64,000 nucleotides of DNA from Lunularia cruciata (lineage: Eukaryota; Streptophyta; Marchantiopsida; Lunulariales; Lunulariaceae). The first letter of the stretch is position 1, and each line of letters begins with the position of its first letter. The notes under the pieces are model-generated. The model worked only from the letters and a program-made list of their open reading frames with translations. It had not been told where the DNA came from and did no database searches. The stretch is from assembly GCA_948567375.1 (NCBI GenBank), contig OX419759.1:35131493-35195492 (forward strand). Reading direction: 5' to 3'. A program made the translations under genes and the position numbers. Positions 12,501 to 26,031 of the stretch are shown here, one piece after another.

Positions 12501-14259
12501 CTTGAGATTGGAAACAACTACTAATGGTATATACCACCAAGGTATGGAGGCATTATCTCTTGGGAAAACAAGTGATCATGCAAACTGATCACAAACCATT
12601 GTTGTAGACATTACACTTGGAACACATGAAGAGTAGACATCATTGATGGGAGGAAAAACTACAATTTTTTATATCAAACTTGAGTACAAACCTAGTTGGT
12701 TCCATGTCATCCCTAATGCCTTATCACAATGATCTGATTTGAAGGCTCTTCCTCTCATTATAGTGGCAATTATGATAGTATCATTTGACTCCAAAGTCCA
12801 AATTGAGTTTCAGATAGCTCTACAACAAGATCCTTTCTTTCAGATGGTACAAGGCAGCATGAGACAAGGAGTACAATACCTTCTCCTACAAGGGGGCTTT
12901 CTATCCTATGAGAACCAGATTTATGTTTCAACCAAGGGTGATCTCCAACTTCTGCACCTCTAAGAAGCCCATGACTTACCAGTTATTGGTCACATGGGTG
13001 TAGACAAGACCTTAGGTATACTCCAATACCAATGGTGTTGGCCTAACATGACACAAGATGTTTGAGAGTTTGTCTGATTATGTGAGAGTTGCCAATGCAA
13101 CAAGGCCAACAACCAAAAACCAAGTGAGCTCCTTCACTTCCTATTCCATCTGCTTGATTGGAACACATGAGCTTGGATCTCATCACATCCTTGCACAAGA
13201 CAAAGCAAGGTCATATGGAAATTATGGTGTTTGTGGATAAGCTTAGTAAGCAAATCCATTTGGCACCAACCTTTGATACGGTGGATGCTCCACCATTAGT
13301 GCAGATCTACTTTGATAATATCTCTAGGCATCATAAGATGCTGCATGTACTCATCTCTAATTGTGATCTTTGATTCACCAAAATGTTTTGGCAAGCATTC
13401 TTTTAGATACTTGGCATCAAGCTTGCTTTTTCCATAGCCTAGCATCCTCAAATTGATGGACAAATTGAATGTGAAAATTGCACCTTGGAGGATATGCTTT
13501 GTGCTTTAGTCAACGTTCACCATACCAATTGAGATAAATGTCTTGCAATTGCAAAGTTTGCATACAATAATTCCAAACATGCAAGCACCAGATTCTCTCC
13601 TTTCTTCCTCAATTTTGGCCAAGATCCACTTGTTCTAGATTCCCTTCTTGCTCCTCCTCCATCCCAAGTCCCTCATACTTCAATCTTCTTGACCACCATA
13701 TCTCAATCCCTCCAACAAGCCAAATCTCACCTCCTTGTTACGCAAATTTGTAAGAAACAATATGAAGACTACCATCATCGGGATCTCACCTTTCAAGTTG
13801 CTGATAAGGTCATGCTCTCATCCAGTAACCTACCCTCCCACTTGATACTCAAGTTTGTAAACTTACTCCTAATTGGATAGGACCCTTTGATGTCACCCAA
13901 ATCATCTTTCTTGTTGCTTATCAACTTGCCTTGCCTTGTCATATGTGCATCCACCATGTCTTTCATGTTTCCAAGTTGAAACCCTTTGTTCCTAACCCAT
14001 CTTCTTTTTCCTCTTATGTCCAACCTCCTCCCCCACTTGTCCCAATCAATGATCATGAGGAGTTGATTGTATCCTTACATGTTGTCATATCTAACACGGA
14101 CGCCAACAACATATGGAGTACAAGGTCCTTTGGAAAGAGTATCCCTCTCATGATGCCACATAGGAACCTCTTTCTCATCTCCAGAAGGCACTAATGGCCA
14201 TCTAGGAGTTTGAAGCTTCACTAGCAACAAGGACGTCACCAACTAGCAGTGGGGGAATA
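9524..14259 (+). pseudogene. Ty3/gypsy chromovirus gag-pol remnant
   Basis: Internal region of a decayed chromovirus with stops and frameshifts throughout. Gag is seen near 9920-10050 (KPKVFDGKNLWSIMENF). A CCHC zinc knuckle near 10535-10590 reads CFYYGQIGHCIVEC, with the second cysteine changed to tyrosine. Reverse transcriptase is broken around 11640-12110 (SKLDLCSSYWQI near 11745, then VFLDDILIYSKTE near 11940). RNase H reads VNFDASNFAIGVVLQQEF near 12380. Integrase pieces run from about 12960 to 13660. The C-terminus carries a chromodomain near 14110-14220 that reads EYKVLWKEYPSHDAT, stop, EPLSHLQKALMAI. The chromodomain, which directs integration to heterochromatin in this clade, sets it apart from the first element. 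Confidence 0.9.
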
Positions 14260-14663
14260 TGTAACAATATGGAGTTTAACAATGAAGTTAGTTAGGACTA
14301 ATGAAGTAATGAATAGCTCAAATCAGCTTAAAATATTCTATAAGTATCTAGGAAGCTTCTTGGCTAGCTTAGCTTGCACTCTAAGTAAATAGCTTCTAGA
14401 AAAAAACTTCTAGCTAACTTAGCTTGCAAGCCAAGTAGGCAGCTTCTAGAAGGAAGCTTCTTGAGAAACTTCTTGGTTAACTTGGCTTGCACTCCAAGGA
14501 AGTGGCTCAAAGAAGCTTCTTGAGAAGCTTCTCAAGAGCTTTTTATGCTCCCTATAAATACCAAAGCCAAAGCTCATGCTAGGCATTTGGAGTTCCCACA
14601 CTCAAGTATCTCAATGTGATCTTCCATTCTCTTATTTCTCTCCTCGATCTTGGATCTTTTACA
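14260..14663 (+). repeat. 3' LTR of the chromovirus
   Basis: It starts TGTAACAATATGG after the purine tract AGTGGGGGAATA and ends in CTTTTACA, giving TGTAA/TTACA termini. A TATAAATA box is at 14553-14560. Between about 14345 and 14510 it contains three diverged tandem copies of a unit of roughly 55 bp built on AGCTTCTTGG, TTAGCTTGCA and CCAAG. The 3' edge is inferred from the terminal repeat. Confidence 0.7.
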
Positions 14664-14699
14664 TGACAGTTGGTTCATCAAATTTTCTTTTACCAATGG

Positions 14700-17661
14700 A
14701 GGAGAAAATGTCTTGAAAGATGTTGATTCAACATGGGAAAAAAATTTATTTTGAGCTTTTTGAACTTGGATGTGTATATCCAAGTGTTGTGGCTTCAATG
14801 ATCATCTTTACAATTTCACATGCACCTTGGAACTTGAGACATATTCTAATATCTAGAATTTACATGCCAAAACTTATGGAGCTCTTGAAGGAGAATATTG
14901 ATGCAAAGATCTTTGAGCTATCATTTGCACCTTATTCTAGTCATTAGTTTACAGTGCCACAAAAGAATGGAGCTCTAAGGTTCATTCAAGATATGTAGTC
15001 AATGAATTGAGTGACAATCAAGAACACGAAGATAGGCCCAATTGTTGGAGAATTTGCTAAAAATATTGCGGATAGAGCCATATATTCTTTGGGAGATCTA
15101 CACTCTGGTTATGACCAATTCCGACTTGCTAAAAGGAATAGAGACATTACCACAATGAGGATGCAGTTGGGGTTGATGAGGATATGCACGTTGCCACAAG
15201 GAGCAACAAATTCTGTTGTGCATATCATGAATGGAATGAATAAAGTTCTATGAATACAATAACTTTTATGGATGATATTCCAATAAAATAGTGCTTAGAG
15301 GAAGAGAAGGATGAAATAGTGGATCAAAGGGAGTATCATAATTTTGTGGTTGATCATATTTTAAATTGTGATCACATGGCTTGAGGAGATTCTTTTGACT
15401 TTATGGTGTGCTAAATCCAAGTTTGAGGTTGAAGAAGTGGTCATTGTTGGGATTTATGTAGATGGTTTAGTCACAAACCTGATCCAAGCAAGGTGGATGT
15501 GATTCAACGTATAAAAGATACATCCAACTCATTAATAGAATTGACTTTTGGGAGCTTGTGTTTTATCATGTGTGGATTCTACACTTGTTCCACATATCAG
15601 ATCCTCTCTATAGTCTATTATAAAAAGGTCAAAATTTTAGGTGAGAGGAGAGACACACAAGAGTGGTTCAAAAACTGAAACAATTATTGTCTTCTCCACC
15701 TGTACTACAATGGATCTGCTATAAGAACAACAAACCAATCATACTCATTGTTCATAGCTATAGATTGGGGCAATATGGCAAGATTATGAAGGTGGGAAAC
15801 AATATACTATACATTTTGGGGCAAAGGTGTTGAGTGAGAGCCAAAGAGCATATCCTTCGGTTAAATGAGAGCTATAGAGAGTGGTTACAGCAATGAAGTT
15901 GGAGAAGTGCTACTTGACTGGTGCACTAGTTAAAATAGAAATAGATTGTTTGCCATATTGGGTATGATAACAGATTTTAATACACCGGACATTGCAATGA
16001 TCAGGTAGATAACATACATGAAGTTCTTGAATCTTGAATTTTGACACAAAGCGGGCAAGGATAATCAAATATCAGATATCTTATCTTGGGCTGAGTATCA
16101 AGATGAGGAGGCAATGATTGACAATACCAAAGCTATCCGCACTACTTTCTTTTCACTCAAGGGCTCAAGAATGGGAGAGTATGAGCATCCAAAGTTCTTC
16201 ATAGATGAAATTTATGAAGGAGAATGGCTGGATATTGAGCGTTACTTTTGCTCTTTAACCAAGCAACTAGAATGGAATGATGCTTGGTACAAACAATTAC
16301 GGAAAAAAGTGTATAACTACCTTTTGGAATGGGATTATTTGTGGAAGAAAGTTAAACAGAGTGGTGAGCTTCCACAATGGGCTGTGTGCAAGGAGGAGAT
16401 AAGGAAGCTACTGATCAGAGAATTACATGACAGCTTGTGTGCAAGACATATGGGTATTTATGCTACCTTTTCCAAACTGAAAAGAGATGTATTGGTGGTA
16501 TGGTATGTATATAGATGTAGTTTAGTTTGTGGAGACATGTAAATCTGCCAAACATACTCAGATATTCAACATAGAGATGGATTGCATCCTACCTATCTAC
16601 TTGTAATGCATTTCAAGTGGGTTATAGATCTGGTTACTATACCGGTTGGGACTTAGCAAATACGGTGCTTGGTTTTGGCACAAGAGGATTTATCTAACAA
16701 GGTGGAAGGACAAGCCTTGAGGACCAAAACTAGTGAGTGAGTTCGTAGATTTTTGTTGGAAGATGTGGTTTGTCAATACGGGTGTGTTGGAAAGATTATA
16801 AGGGATCAAGGAGAGTTTAATACACAAGAAGCTAAGGCTTTCTTTGAGAGGTGTAGAGTCAAATTGGCTCTTATTACAACTTACAACCCAAAGGGAAACG
16901 TCACAAATGAGCAAGGTCATTTTCCTATTGCAAAAGCTGTTGTGAAAGCATGCCAAGGGAGAGTGAAAGAGTAGCCAAGGCTCTTTCCATTTGCTCTATG
17001 GGTAGATTTCAACACTCATAGTTCAATAATTTGCTACATGCTAGTAAAGTTGATGCATGGGCAAAAACCAATTATCCCAATTGAAGAGCAAATAGTCACT
17101 TGAAGCGTCCTACCTTGGGAAGATCACATATCAAAGGAAGAGCTTCTAGCACTCAAGATTGTCAATTGGAGAAAAGGCTAGAGGATGTTGAGCTAGCAAT
17201 TGAGAGGCTTAAGAAAGCACACCTTGGGAACAAGGACAGATTTGACAAACTTCACCGCTTGAGGCCAAGAGATATTCAAGAAGGAGATTGGGTGCTAGTT
17301 TATGATAGTAGTCTAGATAACAACATAGTGCTATGAGGAAATTCTCAAAGCATTGGTTTGCACTTTATGTGGTTGTTAGTGTGTTGGATGATAATACTTA
17401 TTCTCTTCAAGAGTTAGATGGGAGCAAATTGAAGGTTCCAATTGTAGGCAAGTGTATAAGCATCTTCAAACAACAAGAAGAAACCTTGAACATAGAGGAA
17501 ATTGGCAAAGCACTTGATCTCTTTTAGTTCTAAGATGAAGATCTACTACTAGAGGATAGCGAGTCTTACCAATTAGATGAGGAGGTGGTATAATCCCAAC
17601 CACATTGTGTGGTCAAATCAGTTGTTGCATACCTAAGGATGCATAGGTTTAGAAGGGTGGA
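14700..17661 (+). pseudogene. third Ty3/gypsy lineage, pol remnant
   Basis: A separate, diverged gypsy pol. It begins with reverse transcriptase: KNGALRFIQDM near 14965, IYSLGDLHSGYDQFRLAKR near 15080-15140, and LPQGATNSVVHIMN near 15190-15230. The RT/RNase H connection follows around 15480 (HKPDPSKVDVIQRI). RNase H ends near 16070-16110 (a broken LSWAEYQDEE). The integrase zinc-binding region lies near 16380-16560 (RELHDSLCARHMGIY), and the core near 16750-16970 includes IIRDQGEFNTQEAKAFFERC. The C-terminal domain is at 17100-17530 (RLRPRDIQEGDWVLVYDSSLD). Many stops interrupt it. The motifs differ clearly from the two upstream elements, so this is an independent insertion truncated at its 5' end. 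Confidence 0.88.
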
Positions 17662-17935
17662 TGTTGTGTTGTGATTTGTAACCCATGAAAAAGTAAACTA
17701 GTGTGGTTTATCTCCATAAAGATAAGTAGGTTGTATGATGGATCTCATGGTTGAGCTATTGCCATGTGAGCAATTTACCTTCCATTTGAGAGAACCCCCT
17801 CCCAAATACGTACCTTATTAGTGATCACTCACCTAAACCCTTGCATTCCTTTCTATTTGGGAGAACACTCTCTTGAACCTTTGCCTTGAGAGCAATCTCT
17901 CTCACACCTAAACCCTTGCATTGCAAATAAGAGCC
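17662..17935 (+). repeat. probable 3' LTR start of the third gypsy element
   Basis: TGTTGTGTTGTG follows a polypurine tract AGAAGGGTGGA at 17651-17661, the usual junction of internal region and 3' LTR. Two copies of a CACCTAAACCCTTGCATT phrase lie inside (near 17831 and 17907). The end is not determined; the given limit is an estimate. Confidence 0.45.
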
Positions 17936-18099
17936 ATGCTTGCATTTTAAATAATTTTAAAACCACATACATTAATCAAATACATTCCTCAACTAATAAT
18001 AAAAGAGATACCAACATTTATTAAGTTTAGAACAAATTTTTTTTATTCTTCTTCCTTTCTTACAAAGTAAAATTTACTAAAATTTTACTGAAATGTGAA

Positions 18100-19450
18100 A
18101 TGTGTGTATCTCCTAAATCTCTAAAGTCTCACTTGAGTCTTTTATGGAGAATTAGAGTAATTGAAGTTGCTATATGAATTGCTATTGTTATAATCAGATA
18201 TAGTAATTTTGGATCAATGTTGGGATTGTAATTTCAAGTCCAAGGAGCTTTGGAATCTATCTCACTCAACATATTCATTGTAACTCTTTTTTCTTCTAAT
18301 GTCTTCCCAAGCCTAACTATATTAAGGATATCAATTGGAAATGTTTTGATTTCTTATACTTCTCTTTTATGTGGAGTTTCTCTATCTACAATTTCATAAA
18401 ATTTTACACATATTTTCTCTATTTTTGTTATTTTTTATGCATCAATTTCAACCAAATTGCATCTTTTCTTAGGTTCTAAGGATTCACCCTTGAGTTTTGT
18501 ATGGATAGAAAGATCTTGCAAAAATACATAAAGTGTGGGTGGAGGTGTCACCTTCCCTATGGAAATTCTTTTCATTTTCTTAGATTTGCATTCCCATTTT
18601 CTCTAGTTGTCATGCTTTTCTTTCTATTTGTCTCTTGTACATTCCTTCTTTATTAGTGTAGCTTTATTCCAATGTAATTTCTTCTTAGTTGGTGAGCTTT
18701 TGAGGAAGGAACCTCATGACGAATATAATTTGATTGAAGATGGGCTCATGATAGTGGAACATATTTGAAATGCCCTTATATTCATGTAGCACATTCTGAT
18801 CTACATGATGTAACAAAGGAATAAGATCTACTCTGCTCTTCAAGCAAATCTATCTACTATTGTGTTCTTCTACCTCTTGCAAAAATAAAAGATATGGGTC
18901 TTGTGTGTTAGGAGTAGCATTGGGAAATGTAATTATTGATGGTAGAGGGGTATCATCTCCTATCATTTCCTCCTCCTCCTCATCCTCATGGATTACTCTC
19001 ATTTCATCTTCTTGGCCCGGCCCAAAACAATCTTTCCCGGATTTTCACACACCCAAACTTACCAATGCAATGCAAGGGGAGAAATATTGACACAACCTCC
19101 AAACATCATATCCATCTTATCAAATTTTGGGTACTTGTGAATTAATCTTTGATTGTTCTCCATCCTCACTTTAGCTCACTATCTTTCAAGCCTTATCTAA
19201 AGTACTTGTCTTTCCATTTGCGAGTTGATTTGTAAGATTTCTTATACCTTGCACACCTCTTGTACAATTTGTCTTTGTTTAGAGAGACTCAAGAAATCTT
19301 TTTCCAAACTTCAGTAGATAAGTGGTCATGTGGTTGAATTTTATGCTCTTTTATCCATGTTTCTTAGTATTGCTCTTATAAATTTATTTGAAATGTTATG
19401 GGTTATCTAAATAATCCAAAATATAAGCATAATGAGAAGAGATCATTCTA
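18100..19450 (-). pseudogene. minus-strand relic, copy 1 of a repeated family
   Basis: Heavily broken minus-strand coding sequence. Recognisable patches read FGKRFLESL near 19300-19270, an acidic DEEEEE patch near 18985, and GKTLEEKRV near 18310. The same patches, in the same order and on the same strand, occur at 23600-24680 (KIGKGFLESMNRDKLYKKWDE and RKTLEEIKS). Two diverged copies of one mobile element's protein are the simplest explanation. The protein family is not recognised. Confidence 0.4.
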
Positions 19451-22400
19451 AGCCTCTCCTCCTTCTCCTTCTCTTTGGTCACCGTGGACTCTCCTTTGCC
19501 TTTAGTTCCCATCAAGTCTCCTTTTCTTTTGGTCCCTGTGCAAAGTCCTATTGATACTATTTTGAGAAGGTCTTAGAATACAACATAATTTACAAGGTAT
19601 TGTAGTAAGTGTGACTCAATTCATGAAATGATGGAGGAGAAACTAATCCGATTGCATTGGAAATTGAATTTCTTCTAAACTTTGGAGAGTGAAAGTTCAT
19701 CATCCAATCTCAAATCTTTAATGTCAAGAATTCTCAAAGTCAATGCACTCACTCAAAATTTCAAGTTTCTCTTTGAGAGTTTGTGCTCGCTCTAAGATTT
19801 ACATAAAAAATTCCATCTTTGTGCATTCATGTTTATCTTTCATGCACCTCTTCAATTTTAATGTATGTTTGATATGAGAACTAGATTTCTATTTTGAATT
19901 TAATAGAGATTCATGGAATTCATCAAGTGTCCAAGAAGGAATTCAAATATTAATGCAATCTTCTCTATGAGACTCCATGTCATATATTGGTTCACTGTGT
20001 CAATTGTTGTGATACATGGCAAATTTTAGTTCATAACATATTCCATTCTAATTAATATACATCATCATTGTCACCTAATCACCCATGTAATCCCATGCTC
20101 ACCAATGACCTGGTGGAACAAGACTATGATTTTTGAAATGGCTTGGAAATTTTATGACTACTTGTAGAATATTTTACACATATTTCACTTTTGATTCCCT
20201 TTCTTTTATGAGTACCCATAAAATCTTTACAAAATCTCTAGAGTTTTTTAAAGGCCCGATAAAACTGCTATTTAAAACAACTTAATGCATGAACCATAAG
20301 AAAAAAGAGTAGGTGGTTTTAAATTTTGATTTTTGTAGATTTTGATGGGTACCCAAAAAAGAATCATATTCATTTATTAATATTGTACAAAATTCAAGGT
20401 TTCTAACTATTACATGTAACCCATACAAATTTAAGATCATGTTTTAATTTCTCATAAAATTCTATATGGCTATGGATAGTTTTCCATCAAACTTAAGTAC
20501 TTGCTATGCTCCTTGTACAGCTTTTATGACAATTTATGGATAATCTTAATAATATATTGATTATTGAAGACCCCAATATGTAGTATGCTAGAGGCTGAAT
20601 AGAAAACACATAGAAGCTACAAATCATATGAAAAAGAAAGTCAAAACCTTTAAAATTATTAAATCAAAATGAATATATTCCAAGCATGCAAGCTAAAAGA
20701 TAATGAATATATTTCTTCACTAGAAAAGAAGAGATTGAAAGAGAAACTAAAAGAAGAAGGAGAAAGTCTATAAAGAATATTCTAAATTAGCACTTATAGT
20801 TGTAGTTTTTGTGCAAGATCTTTTTACTTATACTAGATTGAAAAATAATACATGGAATCTAAAGAGATAAATTAATATAAAAAACTTGAAGCTCAAGAAA
20901 TTGTTAGAATGGAGAAGTTCCCATTAAAAGTGGAAGCCAAGAAAATTTTACTTTGGAGAAATAAGATTCAAAATAGAGAACTTTAGACTCAAAAAATATA
21001 ACATTAATGCAAAACACTTCTATTTTATGTGTAAGAAAATCTAGAGAAGTGTAATTTATTTTTTTAATTTTTTTTAATTTACATGAGAAATAAAAGTGTT
21101 TCAAAAGGTTTTAATAAATTCATTTCTTATATATAAATTTAAACTTTTTTATCTAAAAATAAAAAATTCTAAAAAATTCTAAAAAATTTTATCTTTGAAA
21201 TTTATTTATTTATTTATAGAATGTGTAATATGCATCATGCTGCAAAACTGGCAAGCACTTTTAAGAATTTTTATGAAATATCAAATACTGAAGTAGGTCA
21301 AAATTTTTATTTTTAAAATACAATTGCAATATTAGAGTAAATAAATTCATCACTTTTATTACTACAAATTTGAATGATGATTTGCAATTGAATTTATCAA
21401 AATCAGAAGAACCTCTAGCCTCAATGGTATCGACTGCTTTTCAATCCATTAGCAAAAAATATCATTAAATTATTATATTTCAAAATATAAAATTACTTAT
21501 AAAATCATAAAAAATAGAATCATCACTACTAGATTTTCACACTTTATTAATAGAAAGCCATGGTCAAGGAGTTGAAAAATTAAAAATAAATGTACACAAA
21601 TTATTACTTTAAATTCTGGAACACATTCCAACTAATTCCCAAAAAATATAAATTTGTACTAAATTAGGACTAAGAACTAACACTAACATTGAGTATAATC
21701 ATACTCTTTTTTAGATAAATGCACATCCATATTATACTTACAATAATGATATTAAATTTCTACATCTCTTGTACTAAAAGTGCAAATGATAGTGAATATT
21801 ATTTGCCTGATAAATATGAATTTTAACATCTAGTTTATAAATTAAATATTCAATTTGTTGCAATTGTATTTTACTTTTTATGTTCCTTCTTCTCTTGCTC
21901 TCAAGTAGTTTTCATTGACAAAATGAGTTTACAAGTGCAAAGTTTGCATTGATGTGCATTCTATATGTGTGATTGACAAAATAAATCTACACGAGCAAGG
22001 TTTTCATTGGATTGGGTTTTTTGGTTGCACACCATATGTACTATGTTAGGCTTTTGTTGGGAAAATGATATATTAGTTGGTGTTAATTTGAGTGTGTTGG
22101 ACCTATATTGGGTAGTGGATCTATATAGGTTGCACCACGGTGTAGAAATAAGGAATAAATCTATAATAGACTATAAATCCACATATTACCTCTCCAAGGG
22201 ATACAATAGTGATCTTAAAAAGAACTCTATTCATATGAATCTGCACTATAATCTCTAAGTTTACAAAAATTCAACTCCTTGGTACAAAACTCAAGATTAA
22301 AATGTGAGTTCACTCTAAATCTATTTAAATGAGCTACCACAAGATCTTGAAATGTGTGATGTGTCTACCCTTATTTGAAACTAAATAATTCTAAGATAAT

Positions 22401-23599
22401 GGATAGCACCATGTAGATTGTGTACTCTTTGAATAGGAAATCATCATCTCATATGGAGTGTAAGATGTGTACAAACTCTATCTTAGAACTATCTATCCAA
22501 GATAAACTAAAATTTCAATACACAATATGAAATGAACTTTCTAATTTTAAGTCAAGGTAGATATCAAAAAGTTCTTATGCTTCCATAAGAAGTCAATCTT
22601 AACCAATGAGTCAACTCAAGAGAGGATTGTTATCTCAAATAATGTCCATTAGACATTCAATGGCCAAAACTAAGGTCTTTCTTTGTATCTTGAAGTGGTA
22701 AAGGATATAAGGAATGAATTCCTTAGCTAAGATAATCCTCTACCTCAAATCCACCTATATATAAACTTCAGTTTATACACATGTGGATTTATTAAAGTTT
22801 TTTCTCTTCTACTCAAATCATTCTTTCTTTGTGTTCACATATCTGAAAGAGTGAGAGATCATGGGAAAATTTAAGTCTACAATGCACTATATCCAACTTA
22901 GGTGTCATCCCATAAAGCTTTCATTAAGCACTCTTGATAATTTCTCTATTACATGAGTCTATATTTTTATATTAATAGTATGTCTCCCATGAGTATGCAT
23001 CTTATATAGTCTATGTCACATGAGCTTGCATCTCTATATCTATTTGGTTCTCAACATCTTGTTCAATTTAGAAATTTAGGGGCTTAGACTCATGTAGAGA
23101 ACAAAAAACCACTCTAACAAAGTCCTAATATTACTCAACTCTTTGGCATAAAAATCCTCAATCTCCTCAACAACACAATAATATCTAATTCATCCAAGTT
23201 CTCCACTCTAGTCCTTTATTAAGTCTTTCTATCTATTTGACTCTTCTCCCTTGAGAAAAGTAGATATCTTTCTCATTAAGTATGTCTTGCCTCACTCACT
23301 TCTATTTCTCTCTCTCCCAAGTCCAAATGACTATTATGGCTCCTCATGACACTCTAAACTCACTAGTTGTATCAGCTCTTCCTCATCTTCTCTCACTATT
23401 CTATCCTTGTCACACTCTGACTTTTTTATCATCTAAGACTAAATTTTCCTCATATCTTATCTCTATTCTATCCTAAGACTATATACTCTAAAGGAACAAT
23501 ATGGTGATAATGATCTATGCACAATTAAAATCCTCCAGAATAGATAAATTAATTTTAATATCAAAAAAATATTTATTGAATAAATTAAAATAATTTTCT
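19451..23599. other. AT-rich non-coding stretch
   Basis: About 4 kb of strongly AT-rich sequence with only short open frames. I found no gene, tRNA or clear element boundary. Parts near 19451-20350 may continue the neighbouring relic, but the signal is too weak to call. Confidence 0.5.
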
Positions 23600-24680
23600 G
23601 GGATTGTTAGTTCCAAGCTATGTATCTATTAAAATATAGTGATTATACTCTTTATCTCTTCTAGAGTCTTTCTTGCCCTTACAAATTCTAAAGACTTAGA
23701 GAATGAAAGAACTTGGATTTGGCATTTTTCTCTCGGAATCTCAGTTCTTCTCTTTTCACTTTATTTTCTTTGCTCAAGCATCTTCTATACTTCAATTTTC
23801 ATGCTCAGCTTCTCCATCTTGACAATTTTTTGAGTTTCGATCTTTGCTGATTAGCATTTTTCTTTAGTTTTGGGGACTTACTCTCCAGTTTGGTATGGCT
23901 AGTGAAAGTCTTGCCAAAAATTTTGAAACAGAAGGTGTGATCTTGGAATTTACTTTGGAAGACTTCCTGCTTTTATGTGATTCACATTCCCGCTCTCCTT
24001 CTTTGTCTCTTTCTTGTACTAGAATATTTTCCTTGGTTCTGGTGGTTTTCACATATGGAACATCAGCAAGTTTAGATTGCACGCTTGGAACATACTTAGA
24101 AGGAATAAAATGCCCTCTTCTAGCCCATGCATAATGTCTTTTTCCATTCTAACAATGGAATGTCTTCTCCAAAATATTACTCCTATTCATGATAAATAAC
24201 TATGGATCCAATTTCCTCCTCTAGGCCAAACCATTCACAAATATGAACCTTATTTCCAACTGCTGTATTTGCAAATGCACATGGAAAAACATTAACTTGG
24301 CCTTTAAACATCATATTCATTCTCTAAACATAAGAATAAAGATGGTTCAGTTTGTCATCTATACTTCTCCATCAAGGCTTAATCTCCTTGTTGGTAAGAT
24401 TTCTCACCTGCACTTGTCCTTCCATTCCTTGGCTGATTCGTATGACTTTATATATCTCGTCCCATTTCTTATACAATTTGTCCCTATTCATAGACTCAAG
24501 AAACCCTTTCCCAATCTTCACAAGATAAATAACCATATAACTAAATAGGTTGCTTTTTTGGATTAGCTTTTCCGAACAACCATGAATCCACTTGAAATTG
24601 AAATGTCCCGAATCCTCCAAATAATCTAAAATCTGAACGTTGTGAAAAGGAACCATCTTAAACTATCCTCGTCGGATTCT
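23600..24680 (-). pseudogene. minus-strand relic, copy 2 of a repeated family
   Basis: Minus-strand open pieces at 24656-24372 and 24082-23864, with broken sequence between and after them. The first contains KIGKGFLESMNRDKLYKKWD. The second is a polar, Lys/Arg/Glu-rich stretch ending in SVSKFLARLSLAIPNWR. Patches match the 18.1-19.4 kb relic in order and orientation. No known domain is recognised; the polar composition fits a nucleic-acid-binding or linker region of a mobile-element protein. Confidence 0.42.
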
Positions 24681-26031
24681 ACCCCGCTCAAGAGTATAGA
24701 GAGCATTGATTTGCTCACGAAGTAGGATCACTAACTCGCTCTATGGAGTAGGAGGTGCAATTTCCTTACATGATGTATTGGGGACACCATTCTCGAGAGC
24801 TCTTGGAATCTAACGCTATGTGATGGAGTAGAAATGGAATCAGGACAAGGAAAGATGAGGTGCTGAGGGAGAATCAAAAGGGATGAGGAATCGGAGGAGA
24901 AATGATTAATTGCTGAATCTGAATTGGAGAGGTGTTGTTCATGGTTTAACTCAATTTCACAAGTTTTTAATTTCTCAAAGTTGACGCTCACAATTTATAT
25001 AACTCCACATAATATAAAGTCAGCGCTCATTATTTACATAATTCCCCTTTCTCAATGTTGGTGTGCAAAATTGGTTGTTGCGCTCACCGAAAGGAAAGGA
25101 ATCATACAATTCTTAAGAAAGTTAGGGAACTCTAAATACCCAAATGGCACAAGAAGGAAACTTTGATGGAATGGAATGAATTCACCATTGCACGAGGTTA
25201 TTCAAATTTTGAAAATTTTCATTCTTGGTACTAGGTCATTCTTATGGTGACAGATGAGATCTTGTGAATTTTTCTTACCTTTGGCAAGCATAATCTCAAG
25301 TACTATTTGTCATAGATTTCACCTAATCTATTCCATAATACTTCGCTAATTCAACCAAGGATTGAAATAGAACAAAACTACATGTCGAAACTTGCTTCAC
25401 CCACAAATTAAATATTTACTTACTGTCCATAAAAATTGTTGATATTTTTCAGGTACCTATAAAAGAATTTACACGAACTCATAAAATTCCGAAAAATCCA
25501 GAATATCGATACGTCGAACACCCTAATATTCTTGTCCGACTATCCAACTATGAAAACATTCATAATTGGATCTTAATTCTATATAGTTTCTAAATGGATT
25601 TTTGGATATACTAATTTTAAAAGCTAAGTCAATTAATTTATCCGTAAAAATCAATCAGTGACTCAAATATATCATTCAAGCAAACTAAACTTCACGGATG
25701 CAATTCTTTAAAAAGCGCTAAGAGAAGAGTATACAAGAAATGACCACCGTTGTTGATAGAAACCACCTACTACAATAGGGGGTTTCAATAGCAAAATGTA
25801 AGGGTGTTTACGGGTAATGCAGAAAAACCCCATAGAGTTCCGTAGTTTACCCCTAAAAAGACTGGAAACGTTCATAATAATTATGGGGTTTACTCCCATA
25901 AATATAAATAAAATTAATAAATAAAATAAAATAAATATTTACAGGGATCACCCCTCAAAGTCATCAAAATTGTAACTCATAAATATTTTACACCTAGGGG
26001 TAGTCCACCCCAGTATCGTACCCCCAACCCC
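24681..26031. other. non-coding stretch upstream of the gene island
   Basis: No supported gene. 25690-26031 is rich in GGGGT/ACCCC runs (for example near 25780, 25830, 25880 and 25995) compared with the AT-rich DNA on its left. The change in composition marks the edge of the gene island. Confidence 0.4.
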
